The notes beneath the pieces were generated by a model, which did no database searches, was not told the origin of the DNA, and worked only from the letters and a program-made list of their open reading frames with translations. A stretch of DNA of 64,000 nucleotides from NCBI GenBank assembly GCA_914767715.1, contig OU612070.1, positions 4,173,501 through 4,237,500 on the forward strand. The letters are read 5' to 3'. Source of the stretch: Membranipora membranacea. Lineage: Eukaryota; Bryozoa; Gymnolaemata; Cheilostomatida; Membraniporidae. Positions 48,438 to 61,956 of this stretch are shown piece after piece. How positions within the stretch are numbered: the stretch's first letter is position 1; each line of letters opens with the position of its first letter. The position numbers were made by a program, and so were the translations under genes.

Positions 48438-51400
48438 TTACAAACAAACCCTTGTTTGTCGCGAAGAAAATCTGTAGTGTGTAGTAGCGGTTTTCCGAGG
48501 AACGAGTTTGTCAGACCTTTTAGAGAAGTGATTAGTTGCTCGGGGTCTCAAAACCAGCATGTAGATGAGAACGTCGACAATAGTTGTACAGCTGCATATC
48601 ACATTACATAGGATGTACAATCTACCTTTACTAAAGTTCGAGAAGATGTATAAAGTGGAGTCGCCAAAAAGGTTAATCATTTGATAGATAAGGATTGGTC
48701 CCCATAGTATAATAAATGATAGGGTTAGAAGTACTGTTACGAGAAGTCCTTTGACTTGAATTTCTGTTATTCTTGTTAATCGCTGCTCATTTGAGATACT
48801 CTGGTTGTGTTTCTGATTCCGACCCCAAGTTTTAGCGACTCTCTGTACAATTAATGTTCTGTAGCTGTATATCCCCATGAGAATTAAAATTATTACTAAA
48901 ATTACAGCTACGAACAGGGACAAATTAACGCAGTATAGTTCTGATGGATCAAAGTTGAACGTGAATCTGTTGTGCATACGGGAATTAAACTTATAGAAGT
49001 ACCACCAACGACAAAATTGACTTGATGCTGTTGTGTTTGTAGCTGCTGTTAAAATAGTACCCATCATTGTTATCTGGCTATATTTGATAGATGGGTAGAT
49101 GTAGACCTTGACCGCTGCCACAAACCAAGTTACAAGAATCAATGCTGTGACTACGCGCCTCCTCATATAAACGTGATGTTTCAGCGGCCATCTTAAAGCC
49201 ACAAAGCTGTCTATGGACATCAGCAGCAGGCTCAAGAGGTTAGCAGCTCCACCATAACACCAGAAATATCTAAAAGTCCCAAAAATCTTTGTTAAATTAG
49301 TTATTAAGAATACAAAGAATTTGCTCAATTAAAAAAAAAATTGTCAGCAAAGCATTGGAGAAATATATCTGATGGTTGAAACTATAATCAGAGAAAATGC
49401 GTTTTATCTGGCAGAGATTTATCTAAATAATATAAATCATGATTTCATTAATTATTCATTACCTAAGACAGGATTTTTGTAATATTGTATTGTGATAGGT
49501 GATGAATGTATGACACTGCACTATCATCTTCCTTGAGAATTTCCTGTCGAGCATATATTATTCTCAGGAGGAAAAAATTGGTGTTATTTATACTGGTATG
49601 AAACTAGCTTGACCATAAACTAGCGAATAATTCCTCCTCTACTCGTACTCTGAGAGGGGGGGGGGGGGGTAAATTGAAACTGCTCAAGAGAATCTATACC
49701 AGAACTATATATGTGTAAGTAAATCAGTAAATAATGATAATTACTAACAGTATTGAGATTTCGATATCACATGGCAGGGTTTCTTCTGGTGTCAGTATAT
49801 ACGTTAAATTTGCTATCCGTAGTTTTAAGTCTTTATCAGAGATTCCTGTCTTATTTCTGTAGATATATAGCAGAAAGGTAGTGGCTCCTGAGCTTGCTAT
49901 GATAACGTCGCTCACAAGTATGCTCAGTAAAAAGAAAGTCCTCGTCTCAACATGGTCCTTGCACCTGAAGGTAAATCAAAGGCAAAGGTTAGTTTTTCAT
50001 AATTACATAAGCTTGATTGATTGAATGTCACATCAAAATAGTTGAGATAGAAGATTTGAGATTCAAATTTATCAGCAAAATTGATTGTCACAAGTAAAAG
50101 TCCAATACTGTTGATTTCAAATAGTTGAGGGATGTGTGGCTGTGAGTTTTTAGACATTTGTTGTCTTTCAATGACAAATAATTATCCTACGAGCATTATT
50201 TATTTGTCAATCATCATTTAAAGTGGTTCTCGACAGATGACAGATTATGAATTTGCCATAGCATGACCCAAAAGGATTCTATTTCAAATCTTGGTTACAC
50301 AACAATCTCTTCCCTATTCAGTCGCTTGCTTGATATTCCGTGGTTGTGATAGTGTTCATCATCATTACAGTACATTCTACTTGATTCTTGATACTATTGA
50401 AAAACATTATATCTTGGTTTGAACTTCTCTCAAAAGTGAACAAAACATTATCAGTATAGGAGTCAGGAGTGGTCTGATGATTAAGGGTGCGGACTTTTGA
50501 TCTGCAAGGTCCATGTTCAATTCCCCATGACAGCAGTCATTTCTGATTTGGTACTGGCGCGCCATTCATCCTAGCCAGGTCCTTGCGGCACGGGACTAAA
50601 AATACCGGAGGTCCACTGTGTGTTTGCACACATCACATGCAATAAAAAGATCCCCCACCACTTCGATTGAAAGAGTAGCCGGAATTCCGGCGAGCAAGGG
50701 TATAGGGTGCGGTTTGAGTACCATGGGTCCCTGTACCTGTACTATAGACGGGTAACCCCCTCCGCAAAGACGACTTAGACTTAGACTTGGTTATCAGTAT
50801 AACAAAAAACACGAACAAATTGTTGATAACTTCATCTGTACAGACTATCCTAAATTGCCTATAGTTTACATAGTGTGTACATTAGGGAGTCCACACGAGC
50901 AAAACCAGGTATACAGTTGCACACCATGATAGACCTGAAGAGACAAACGGAGGCGATCTTAAGTTAATGATATACCTCTGACAAGTGCAGGGTCACCATA
51001 TATCTTTTTAAAGAGCTCAAAAAGTCATACAAACTGGTAGGTTCTCAAGATGTTCACGATTCGCAGAAATTTGAGGATTTGATTTTTGATTATGAAATTG
51101 CCCCTCAACCAAAGGCTCCAAGTCTGTAGTGGAGGCAGCATGATATCCAATCTCAAGTGATCTAGTACTATAATGCATTTATTTTTTCTTTCTTGCGCAA
51201 TACCTCATACCCATTATCTCCTCTTATGCTCTTCTGTTTACGCTTTCTGCAGGGGAGAACCCATCAGGCCCCTCAAATCTTAGTAGCTCAGAATTTAAAT
51301 CATTTATGGCAAGTGGGGCGCACACTAGGTCCGATTATTGCTACTCACAGTATTGTGAGCTTTCAAATGATAGAAACAAAGTACATCTGTAATTTCTACT

Positions 51401-51691
51401 TTAATTATCTCAGTGACATAGACTAAATGATGCTGTTTTTGCCATCAAGCACATTCAAGAAAACCAGCAAGGAGACCATGATCTGAACGAAATGAATCAA
51501 TGCTTGATAATGACTTACCAATTGCTTATTATTACCCACACCGCGAACACATTCAGTACAAATCCGAGCAGACATACTGCCACCCCAAAATAGATCTCTG
51601 CGCCATCTGTTGAGCCATACAAATTTGTACTGCTGTTTACAAAAGCCTCTAGAAAAGATGTCTTGTTGATTGAGCTGCCTACTATATCCAT
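48438..51691 (-). CDS. class A GPCR B' (young duplicate of GPCR B, new C-terminus)
   Basis: Exons 51691-51519, 49964-49749 and 49269-48438 give 406 residues from the Met of MDIVG. It is almost identical to GPCR B up to the cytoplasmic tail, with the same SIDSFVALRW, NKTS and LPCD motifs. TM7 reads VDVLIYMLV, so here the final Tyr is present where B has Phe. Homology to B stops at 48480. The last 13 codons (HYRFSSRQTRVCL) come from non-homologous DNA at the duplication edge and replace the tail of B that ends TIRTIA. The frame is open throughout. Confidence 0.85.
50462..50788 (+). repeat. tRNA-derived SINE, full length
   Basis: Head gtcaggagtggtctgatg, B box-like GTTCAATTCC, body with gccggaattccggcgagcaa, and a tandem tail gacttagacttagactt. 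This copy shows what the truncated B copy looked like before its deletion. The (GACTTA)n tail probably reflects the partner LINE's 3' repeat. Confidence 0.85.
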
Positions 51692-52221
51692 TGACCAATG
51701 ATAGCTGCAACCCCAACTTGTGCTCCTCGCAATTGATCCGCAAGTGATTGGTTTACCTTTTGGTTTACCTTTGTCATCCTTAATAAGTAATAATCTTTTA
51801 TATGGTTTTACACTGATTGTTGTGACACGCCTAGACCAAACCAAAAATATGTAAGCAAATCCATAAATCAAAATGGAACATCGATAAATCTGATGTGAGT
51901 TTGGCAAGGGTTGACAAAGTTTGAATAATTTCTCAGCAATATGACAATATAGCAACTTTTCTACTGATTCATCTGTAAAAAAAAAAATTCTTATATAATC
52001 ATTTGTTGTCCAGTAACAAACAATATCCTGTTTTTTAGCCAGTCTTTTTATTGTTACTGTGTGCTTACCTTGACCAAATGACTGGCTTCCATTTCAAGCT
52101 CATTTTAATCCACTTTATACACCTGTCATGCTTTTCAGTTAAGTTTTTAAACACTGAATCTTTGTTGTTATCTGATGATTTAGCAGATTTTGATAGAAGC
52201 CATCTTGCAAGCCTAAGCTTA

Positions 52222-55121
52222 TGCTCAGATCACATCATGAACCCTCAGGCTATTCCATCACTTGTTACCAACAGAATCATGAGGGCTCATTATACTCGCA
52301 TGAGATCACAACGCTTTCAGGGGAGCCCCGCTATCAACGGCAATCTTATAAGCGTTGGCTTTCAGTAGCCTATCAAAACAATCATCACGCATCGTGAAAC
52401 CACTATAATGACAAAGCAGGCACCGAAACATCTCATATCACTAAGAAAAGTTAATAGACACCAAGCCAATGCTGTCGCAAATCAACAGCTGCCTAGCATA
52501 TATATGCACAACATACGATCGATCACTCCAGCTAAGTTCGACGAGCTCAAGCTCATAGCGTATAAATATGATATCATCACGCTCGCTGAATCTTGGCTAA
52601 ATCAAAGCAAGGACAGTCTATACAATCTAGAAGGCTATAACATACATACCTGTAATAGGGGAAACAAACGAAGAGGTGGAGGGGTGGCGATATATGTTCG
52701 AGATAACCTACCAGTGATAAAACTGTGTGAATACTCAACATCTCAAGTCTCCTGCTACTGGCTTTTATTGCAGCACCAAAACCAGGCACCTATTATATTT
52801 GGGAATCTATATCACCCCCCTAATACTCTTAAGAAACATAGAGACGCCACCATAGAAAACATTATCACCACTCTAGGTAAATATCTAAATAAGTATAAAT
52901 CAGCTAAAATCCTACTGTGTGGGGACTTTAATGATCTTGACACATCGGAAGTAACAAATCTGTTTCCCCTTGAGCAGATCGTAAACTTCAACACCAGGAA
53001 TGATAGATGCTTAGATTTGGTGTTTACCGACATAGAAGAGTATAAAACATGTGGATGTAGAGCTGAACCGCCACTCCTTACCAACGACCACTGTGCAGTT
53101 TCCATTCCTGTAATGAACCGCATACCAAGTTCTTCATACCAAACTGTTGAAAAACATACCATCACACCTCAAACTAAAATAGCCCTCACAAACGAGCTCA
53201 CAACAGTTTCTTGGGACGATATATATCAAGCTACAACAGTCGATGAAAAAGCAGAGGTTTTTCACACAAAAATCTGTCAGCTCTTTGAAAAGCACTGTCC
53301 GGTGAAGCGGGTCAGGGTACCTGTTGGTAAGCCTTGCATCATATCACCTGTGATTAGAAAGCTATCAAGAGCTAAGAAGCGTGCGCATAAAAACAATAAC
53401 CCTGCATGGAAGTTCCTTAGTAAGCTTCTCGCTTCACATCAGGAAAGCGCCCTTCATCGACTATCGGATAATAACATAAACAATGCAGTCAAGGGCACTA
53501 AGAGGTGGTGGCAGGATATTAAAAAGCTCACTGGTGAACAATCTAATAGTAACAACGCCCCTGTTATCTTCATTGAAGATAGCTGGCTTCCTATAGCGGA
53601 GTTCACGGACAAGCTGAATTCCTATTATGTCCAAGACCAAGAAGCAGAGGTTTTCCCGGAAATTCCAGATAACGGAATTTCCCTGCAAGTAAATGAGCAG
53701 GAGGTTTTCAATCTCCTTGGACAAATAAATACTCAAAAAGCAACCACCACTGCCGACTTCCCAAGCTGGATCTCAAAGAATAACAACTACATTCTATGTG
53801 AGCCTATAACGCACATTATCAACGCAATACTCTCCTGTGGTATTTATCCAGCAATGTGGAAGAAAGCAGAAGTGATCCCTTTGAACAAAGTGAAACATCC
53901 CACACAGTTTAAGGATATGCGCCCTATCAGTCTTCTCTACCATCTTGGGAAAATAACTGAAAAGGTCATATCCTCACACCTTAGATCTGACATGCGACCG
54001 ATGCCTGAACAGTTTGCCTATACACCATCCCTGGGCACCACAGACGCATTGGTGAAGCTCACAACCGACACAATACACGCCTTAGACAGTAAAGATACAC
54101 TCAAGCCCTTATGCTAGATTTCTCCAAGGCATTCGATCGAATGCAGCCGGAGATCGCAGTAGAAAAGATGCTCAAGCTCAACATCAATTCCTGCACAATC
54201 AGACTCGTGCAAAGCTTTCTCTCTGACAGGTTCCAGTGCGTAAAGTATCAGTGTCATACGTCGCAGTATCTTCCTAGCCACATTGGCGTCCCGCAGGGCA
54301 CAATCCTCGGACCGATCCTGTGGAATTTATTCATTCACGATCTAACGCCTGATGCAGAACACATCAAGTATGCGGATGACACCACAATTTACCATCACCT
54401 ATCTAGAGCTAGTACTGTCATCACTGTATCTACTGCTCACAAAGCAACAATATCCCTGTCGCATGATCCACTACAGGAAGCAGCCAACTATTCTGCTAAC
54501 TGGTGTGACAAAAACCATATGCTTCTAAATGCCTCCAAGTCGAATGTTATCACATTCACTCTTCGGAAGACCATAAGCTCTGATCAAATAATCATGAATG
54601 ATTCTGTAGTCGAAGACCACCAGACCACTAAGCTTCTCGGTGTTACATTTGATCAACATTTGCATTTTAGTAAGCACGTGGAGACAATCATTGACAAATG
54701 CAGACCAGCTTTCCATGCCATCACTAAACTGCGGAAAGCTGGAGTGAATAATGACAGTTTGTGTACAGCCTACAAGTCACGCATTGTACCTCTATTGACA
54801 TATGCCGCACCTGCATGGTACCCAAATATATCTCTGAACGATCAGGAGAAACTTGAAAAGTATCAGCGGCTCTGTCTACGTATCATGTTGCCTAATATCA
54901 ATGGCAGCGAAAACAGACAAATAGTTGCTGGCCTTGATGGTATCAATGTTGTGCTAGAACGTATTTGCCGTGGCTACGTTAATAGAGTCAAGACTGAGCC
55001 ATACCACCTGCTCCACAAATACACAAACACTCACCGAGTTTCTGCACACAGCGGCAGATATATTCAGGCAAAAACCCGCACAGCCCTACTATCAAAAAGC
55101 CTTTTCTATAGGTTTTTCTAG
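52222..55121 (+). pseudogene. non-LTR retrotransposon polyprotein, copy 2, frameshifted
   Basis: Duplicate of the 28.5-31.4 kb element. The endonuclease part reads intact from the Met at 52408. A 7-base deletion (gatacactcaagccc against gatacagttgccactcaagccc, about 54099-54106) shifts the frame just before the RT motif MLDFSKAFDR, splitting the protein at about residue 567. This copy keeps the ancestral YADD catalytic box. A 6-base insertion near 53474 adds two residues. An in-frame TAG ends the short leader frame at 52368. Confidence 0.9.
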
Positions 55122-56123
55122 TTAAAGTGTCATACTTTCTTTCTTTTACCTGACCATACCATTTTTTATATTTTGCCTGTATGTAATTCATGAAATACAA
55201 ATAATGTCATCATGATAGATAGATAATCACTTTTAGTTTTCGCTCCTCTTTCTATTAACATGATCTTATTTGCTCCGGCATTGATCGGTTATTAAAGTGC
55301 ATACATACATTTTCTTATTCAAACAACAAACATTGAATGAAAAAAGGCCAAACCCTTGGTTGGCGCAGGGTTTAATAAGTTTACAGTACAACCTTGGTCA
55401 AAGGAATACAAGCTTTCTAAAATATGATTTGAATAATGTCTCAGCAATAAGGCATATGGCATCTTTTCTAATAAGGAATCATCGGTAGAAAGAAACAACA
55501 CTTGTATATAAACATTTTTACACTTAAACAAAAAAATGGGAATGAGAAACAGCCAAACCATAGACCGGACACTCCATGTAGCATTAGCATTGAGGCACTT
55601 AATTGTTGGTGACGTTGAACTTTTGAAATGAAGTGATGGTGTTATCATGTGCCGTCCACAGTACAGGTTTTTATTCATACCTCGATCAATTCTGATCACA
55701 TCACGAGTTTGAAAATTGCAATAGATCCATCAGGTCGTCTTGATCAATGTAAGATTAATTCTTTCCTCAAAATTCTTGATAAAAAACGATATGAAATCTA
55801 TCACAAGAAGCTACTGAATATATAGCAATTTTTTAAATTCAAATCCGATTGAGATTGATCGAGCAATCAATAAAAAACCTGGATCGTGGACTGCAGTGAT
55901 AACACCATTGCTACTACATTATTGATGGCATAATGTTGCCTTCCATGCAATGCCTAAATAATACTATATGGTGTCCTGTCCTAAAGAGAGCGAGTAACCA
56001 TAGTTTATTTAGGAAAATAAAAAAGGTAAAATACTGTAAAAAATTCTCAAATCACATAAGCTTAGACACAGCCCAATATTAACTTTTCAGTCAGGTGCTG
56101 TCACATAAACTGACATATCAATA

Positions 56124-56572
56124 CCACACAGTGACTTAAAACCATAGATTTAAAAAACAACTGTTTTTAAATCTATGCTTAAAACGTTATCATTGCCAAT
56201 GGTTAATATATACACTTTTTTTCTTTCAACTATTTCCAGTCCTGCTTCAGCTAGGAACACCAACTTTTGACCAAATTTTCCCGGCTACTTACTCTTGAAG
56301 AGGACTTTTTTTTAATTATGGACAAACTATGGAAAACATCTCTTAAAACTAATTTTTGATTTTTTCTTGTTTTAGGGCTGCGCCAATACCAAAATCTTAT
56401 TCTGCTCATACTGTGCAGGTCACTCAAAATGCTCGAACGTTAAATTTGATAACCAGAAAATTGGGAATAAGTCTCAATTCGCTTTGCTTTCAAAATGTAA
56501 TGCCAAAGGGAAAAAATATCTTTTGCAATGCTCAGCCCTATTATGGGGGAAAATCGCATTTAATTCACTGAG
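56124..56572. mobile_element. B'-specific insertion of about 450 bp with terminal inverted repeats
   Basis: Unit B has an uninterrupted site here (tatcaatacacgatctg near 32358). In B' the site is split. The insert begins cacagtgacttaaaa and ends ttaattcactgag, giving an inverted CAGTGAnTTAAA pair. Just inside is a perfect 14-bp hairpin (56143-56156 with 56164-56177). No clear target duplication was found. It is most likely a small DNA transposon inserted after the duplication. Confidence 0.7.
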
Positions 56573-56679
56573 CACGATCTGAAATCAACCGTGCATCTGA
56601 GACAAAAAACCAGAATGATGGTAAGTTCAAAAATCACAATAAGCGATTAAACTTGAAATGTATTTTTCATCAGACGTTT

Positions 56680-56893
56680 TCATAACACTACATCAAGAAT
56701 TCTTGTCAATTGTGTTTCCTCACACATCAGAACCATGAAGTTATATAAATATTTAAATATATGATTGCGTCGGTGATCAAACCTGTATAGCTTAGAATAT
56801 CTCGGCCTGAAGTGATTCTTTGTGCAAAAGAACCTTTCAGATTTTCTTGTTGAATTAAGGATTGAGAGTGTGGTTGCATAGGAATTCAAAACT
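56680..56893 (-). other. B' copy of the possible 3' terminal exon
   Basis: The same acceptor, frame and peptide as 32687-32474. Identity follows from the recent duplication and is not independent evidence of function. Confidence 0.25.
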
Positions 56894-57437
56894 CTGAAGT
56901 TGAAAGCAGTTCAACCTCTATCCATTTTATATCTATCTCCATATGGCTGTCTCCGCTGTAATTGTAAACCAGTTATCACAGAGCAATAAAAAACACAAAT
57001 ATAGATCGATGTCCTTGTACTAGAATACAACCTGGAACTGCATGGCAAACAAGGATTGTCATCTACCAGAGAAGGGGTGAAAATTTGAATAACTTTCTAT
57101 TGGCCACGATCGACGCAATCTGCCATTGGCTGGTGCTCGGATGATCAACTTAATTATTGTCAACAATAGTTCCTTCACTTGTTGTTATTATTGATGAAAA
57201 GATTGTACCCTATTTTAACAAAAAAAGGTGCAGGATTAAAATGTGAAATGCATATTTCGATTATTACTGCGTGATAAACAAAACAAATAATTTGGTGTTT
57301 ATGATAAGAAAACAGGACATAAATTAAAATTATCCCGGAAATTAAGAAGAATAACATTTCAGTTTTGCCATAAGATATGCGAACTTGGCTTCAAACATTA
57401 GCGTAATAAGGTAAATGTAGATATAAAAAACACTTAC

Positions 57438-57609
57438 AATTAATGGTGGGACAGTATTGTTGAAACTGAGCGATTGGGTAAGTTTGTACTATGTTAGGCA
57501 CTGTAAAATTGTTGTTATTTGTAACTGTAACAATGATAAAAATAGCTATGATCAATGAGCGCACACATAGACATATATCGTAGTATTTAATATGTTGATC
57601 AGTTAACAT
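57438..57609 (-). other. B' copy of the possible type II membrane-protein exon
   Basis: The same ATG, hydrophobic segment and gtaagtg donor as 33404-33233. Changes are Leu to Val next to the membrane segment and Pro to Thr after NNNNF. The frame is kept. Confidence 0.35.
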
Positions 57610-60373
57610 CGCTCGAACTGGTTCTGCAGTGATGGAGACTTAAATGTGCTGCCGTTAGGGTTTCCAATGTTGACACATTTATACCATTCAATGGTTATCT
57701 AATTCATTCCCTACATCAATTATCTTATCTACCTTATTGTGCCAAAATTGTGTAATAAAACAGTGTCCTTCAAAAATTTTAAGAGTTAAAACATCAAGCT
57801 GGCCTTGTTTGTATGTGGCCAGTCTTGCACAAACTGATTATGTTTACTAAGTTGCTCATTTGACAATAAAACGAGAGAAGACAACTTGATTCATTTAATT
57901 TCCTAATACAATGTGAAGTGTTCAGTTTAAGGCAGGCTGCACACAATGAGTTCCTTTATGGCCAAGCACTTCTAGGGTGCATCAAAACCTGAGTAAGAGG
58001 ATTTGAGGGCACCTCTGTGAGCTAACTATATATATTGATGGTTGCTATGACATAGAGTAACAGATAATCATCATCATAACTTCTGACAGTCAACTAATGG
58101 CAAAACATCATCAAAAATACTGCTCTCTGTGTGATTAGATTTTATGTAGGATGGTGGCAGCCAAGGTTATCAATGATGTCAATCAAAAGGTTTTATAAAC
58201 ACCGAGACACATAGGACCAGAAGATATGCCATTTAGTGGAGAAATTATGCAATTTGATTTTGAGCTCTTACCTAGCAAAACAAACTTGTGCAGTTGGTGA
58301 GGTGTGGTGTGATTCAAATCCACTTGATTTCCTATATAAATTATTAGCCCATCAAACGAAAAAAAGGATTTGCGATACTTCCAGAAATTCAAACAAGTCA
58401 AAGCCTCAAGTACAGTAAGAAAAAATGATGTACCTGTGTCTTAAATTTTGCAGATAACTGATTGATTTTAAATGAGCCAATTCCCAGAAGCAATTGCAGC
58501 CTGTCAAAATTATTTACTCATTTATAAAAAAACCTCCAGCCAGACAACAGTCAAAAATAAGGTGTAATACCAATGATATAAAACATACCACAAAATGGTA
58601 AGACTTGTTTTGGGCTGTGGCTGTGCAGTTGACAGAACCCGTTCCTCGTATTTATCTGATATATTTATCAAATAAGATGCAATAACGAGGATATAAGAAG
58701 TACCACAAAATGTTATGGCTTTTTTTGAGGTTGTGCACTTGACAGATCTCCTTCCTCACTTTTAACTGATAGAAGAAGGGGAGGGTGAGGAGGCGGGGAG
58801 GGGAGGGGAGACTGGTACAAACAGTGGAAATATCCACTCATGACACGGCTAAATTTTCTTAGATGGAAATGCCAACAATGCATGTAACTACACTAACCAC
58901 CTTAGTTACCATCTTCTCGCCCACACCATATTACTATATTTATTTTATTGTTAAACCTCTGTAAAAGTTATTGCCAAAAAAGTAAAATTCCGACAGACTG
59001 AAATCAACACTGACTCCGGTGTTATCTCATTTAATAAATATGTTTAAAAAGAGGCTTTTTAATTTCAGTTGTGTGGTTGTATGCAGAGTTGATACAACAT
59101 GGCAAATGAATAGTAAAGAATAGTTGTAAATAATTCGTGCTATAGCCGTATATATAATGCGGCCGTCATATTTTACAAAAATCTGTATCGTCTGATGTCG
59201 GTTTTCGTAAAGTCTTTCATAATACAATCTAAACCATAAACAATTAATGCTCTACAATAGTAATTGTGTTTATATCATTATGATCCGATTCTCTAAAACC
59301 GCAGTTAACTTGAATAGCTAGCACAGGCAATGACACAAGTTCCCAGAAACGTATTAGTATTTGGTGACAACGAAATGACAAGGAATTTGGTTGACGTTTT
59401 CTATAAAGGGGATCACTCCCTCTTGGGTTTCATCAGTAGATTTTGTCATAAGCCCATTCACGTCAATGCAGGCAAATAAAATAAAATTAATCACGTTAAT
59501 GGGTTTTGACTGTTTATCACCTTTACTTACTGCCCCTATGACTGATTGACTTTATTTGGCAGCAGATCAAGCATGGAGATAGGATAAAAATATGGGGCCA
59601 ACCTCAGACGTTGTGGTACCATATTCTGCGACATTGGCCATCATTATAATATAAATACATAACAGGATTTCACTTAGAATATATAACAACATGAGTTTCT
59701 CTGTCATCTGGTGCATTAAACTATCAATTATCAATCTTATTCAAATTTTAATTTGAATTCAGCGTTTTCCCACTTCTCTTTAACCAATAATTTGTTTTAA
59801 TATCCCTGGCACGTCATGGAAAACATGCTACCAAGATGATGTATTCTGCCAAATAAAACCAATGACTGTAATGATAATCTTGTCGTGATCTTTGGCTAAC
59901 ATCGGATTTAGCCTGGCCTCGAGTTTCACATGTATTTTTTATTAGTAGCTAACATCAGGTATCATTAAAACGTGAGCACCAAATTAGTTTCCTGATACCA
60001 TTTTGATACAGAAGAAAGTTGGCTAAGATCAAAGTGTCACTGCCAATGGCTGATTAATGCCAGTTTCAGTGTCGGCAGCTTGCTGCCCACTCAGTTCAGG
60101 AGGTCTTTTATGAGGATTTAGGGCTCTTTGCGTCCCTCTTTAGGTCCCTCTTTAGGGGAAGCCCAGTCTTCTGTTTCTTACAAAACAGCAGAAGTAAGTT
60201 GTTATGCTACTCATCTATCAAAACCTCCTCTTATGTTTGGGCAGGTCTAATATAATAACCTTGCAAAATACCATGCATGTAGATTGGATAGAATCAAACT
60301 CGGGCTCCCTTGGCAGATATGGTGTGATTGGTAAATTCAGGAACACTCACAATGATGTGACATGACAATGCAA

Positions 60374-60404
<31 letters not shown>

Positions 60405-61403
60405 TTCTATTGGCAACATTCTTGGCATGTATAAATGATGGGCTTATTCTGACCTGAATCATATCTATCCTTCTCATGTCTCGGTAAAAAGACACTGGAA
60501 GCTTAGGGCTGCATAAGCCTTAATCGGCAGTTCATTTAGGCAGAGTATGACCCCACGGCATACAAGCCACTTTTATATTGCGTTATATTGTTTAGGTGTA
60601 AAAATGTCTAAAATTGTGAGTAGGAGCGACAGCGCTACAATATGGGACTGTGTCCCTTATAAGGTAAAAAGGTAATTCCTGTTTATCAGCTGATAAGCCA
60701 TAGACATGGACATGATAATAATAGAAATTGACCTAATAGTAATGATAACAGATTTATGATCAAAAATGTAGACCAAAAAATAATCACTATATAGACATAA
60801 TTAAAAAAATAAACATGGGACTAGGTACGCCAAGACACTGAGTTGTTCTTCACCCATAATGGAGAGGTTACGAAATATGTATTGAAACGTAAAACAATAC
60901 ATGATATGATAACTTCTCAGTCCTGCGAAACCTTCTCTTTCGCACAATATGGTACGACAACAGTAACACTGAGTCACAGTAAAATATAAAGTACAAACTA
61001 TGTGAACTGTGTACGTGACAGCAATTTCACGTATCGGGAGAAGACAATTATGGGACTTTGCCGGTTGGCCCATTTGTACTCATCGCTGACTTGGTTCGAT
61101 GTGCTGCTCCACTAAGTCATTGATACGAAATACATCAGTATGTTATAAACACAGGATGAGATGAAACTTGAATCCGCGCCAAACATGCAGGTGAAATATC
61201 ATGCGCAAAGTGTAAAATGTCTTATAAATTATTTTGGCCACTCTTTATTTGGCAAACTTATTCATTTTCAGATAGAGTTGCTTTCTACAAATACAAATGA
61301 TAAACGAGAAAAGGAAGAGCAGGAGAAAAGGAATGCATCTTAAAACTTAACTCGACAACTAAATTTGAAAAAATTAAGGTTTCTTTTCATATTTTTTGTT
61401 GCG
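57610..61403. other. long noncoding part of unit B'
   Basis: Matches 33405-37623 with deletions near 58.44 kb (about 420 bases of B are missing in total) and an expanded (TA)n at 60377-60402. No gene is supported. Confidence 0.45.
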
Positions 61404-61956
61404 TTATAGATTCCAGATCACTGGTATCTGAGTAGAAAACACAAGGTTGTCTTTGCAGCATAATAAATAAGGTTATACTTCCAAATACCATAATGTCGGT
61501 CGGCGACCAATATTGATAATCTTATGAAGAATATTTCAAGCTAGTTTGAAAGTTCTTACTATATGATTCCTCGGCACTGTAACTGCCAAAGCTGATCCAA
61601 ATGCAGCGATAGCACAATAATTCCAGTTTTCCTCTGTGTGTTCTGGTAATTTTGGAGACGGTAGTGTTTTCAATAGCTTACCTGAAACTTTAAAAATACC
61701 AGAATATTATCAACGAACAGTAATTCATTTTAGTTGGCATAGAATGTCATGTTATCACTGATCCTAGCTTATTGTCTCTTGTCACAAATATGATGAAAAA
61801 TTTCTCAAATACTATACTAACCTGAATCGAGGATGTCTATTTTTCTTTTGCTCCCACAGACATAGATGTAGTTGTTTATATCTGATGTATCAGTACACAT
61901 TGCCAGGGCTCCTTTGAGGTTATTGCTCTGCCACATCAAGCAAAGATCCATCTCAT
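61404..61956 (-). CDS. B' copy of the truncated unrecognised gene 3' end
   Basis: Exons 61956-61822, 61681-61560 and 61427-61404 have the same borders as 38176-37624. Differences include Ile to Met after LCL and Ser to Arg in YVCGSK. The frame is open in all three. Homology to unit B ends at 61978, 22 bases upstream of the first exon, so upstream exons are missing here as well. Confidence 0.5.
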
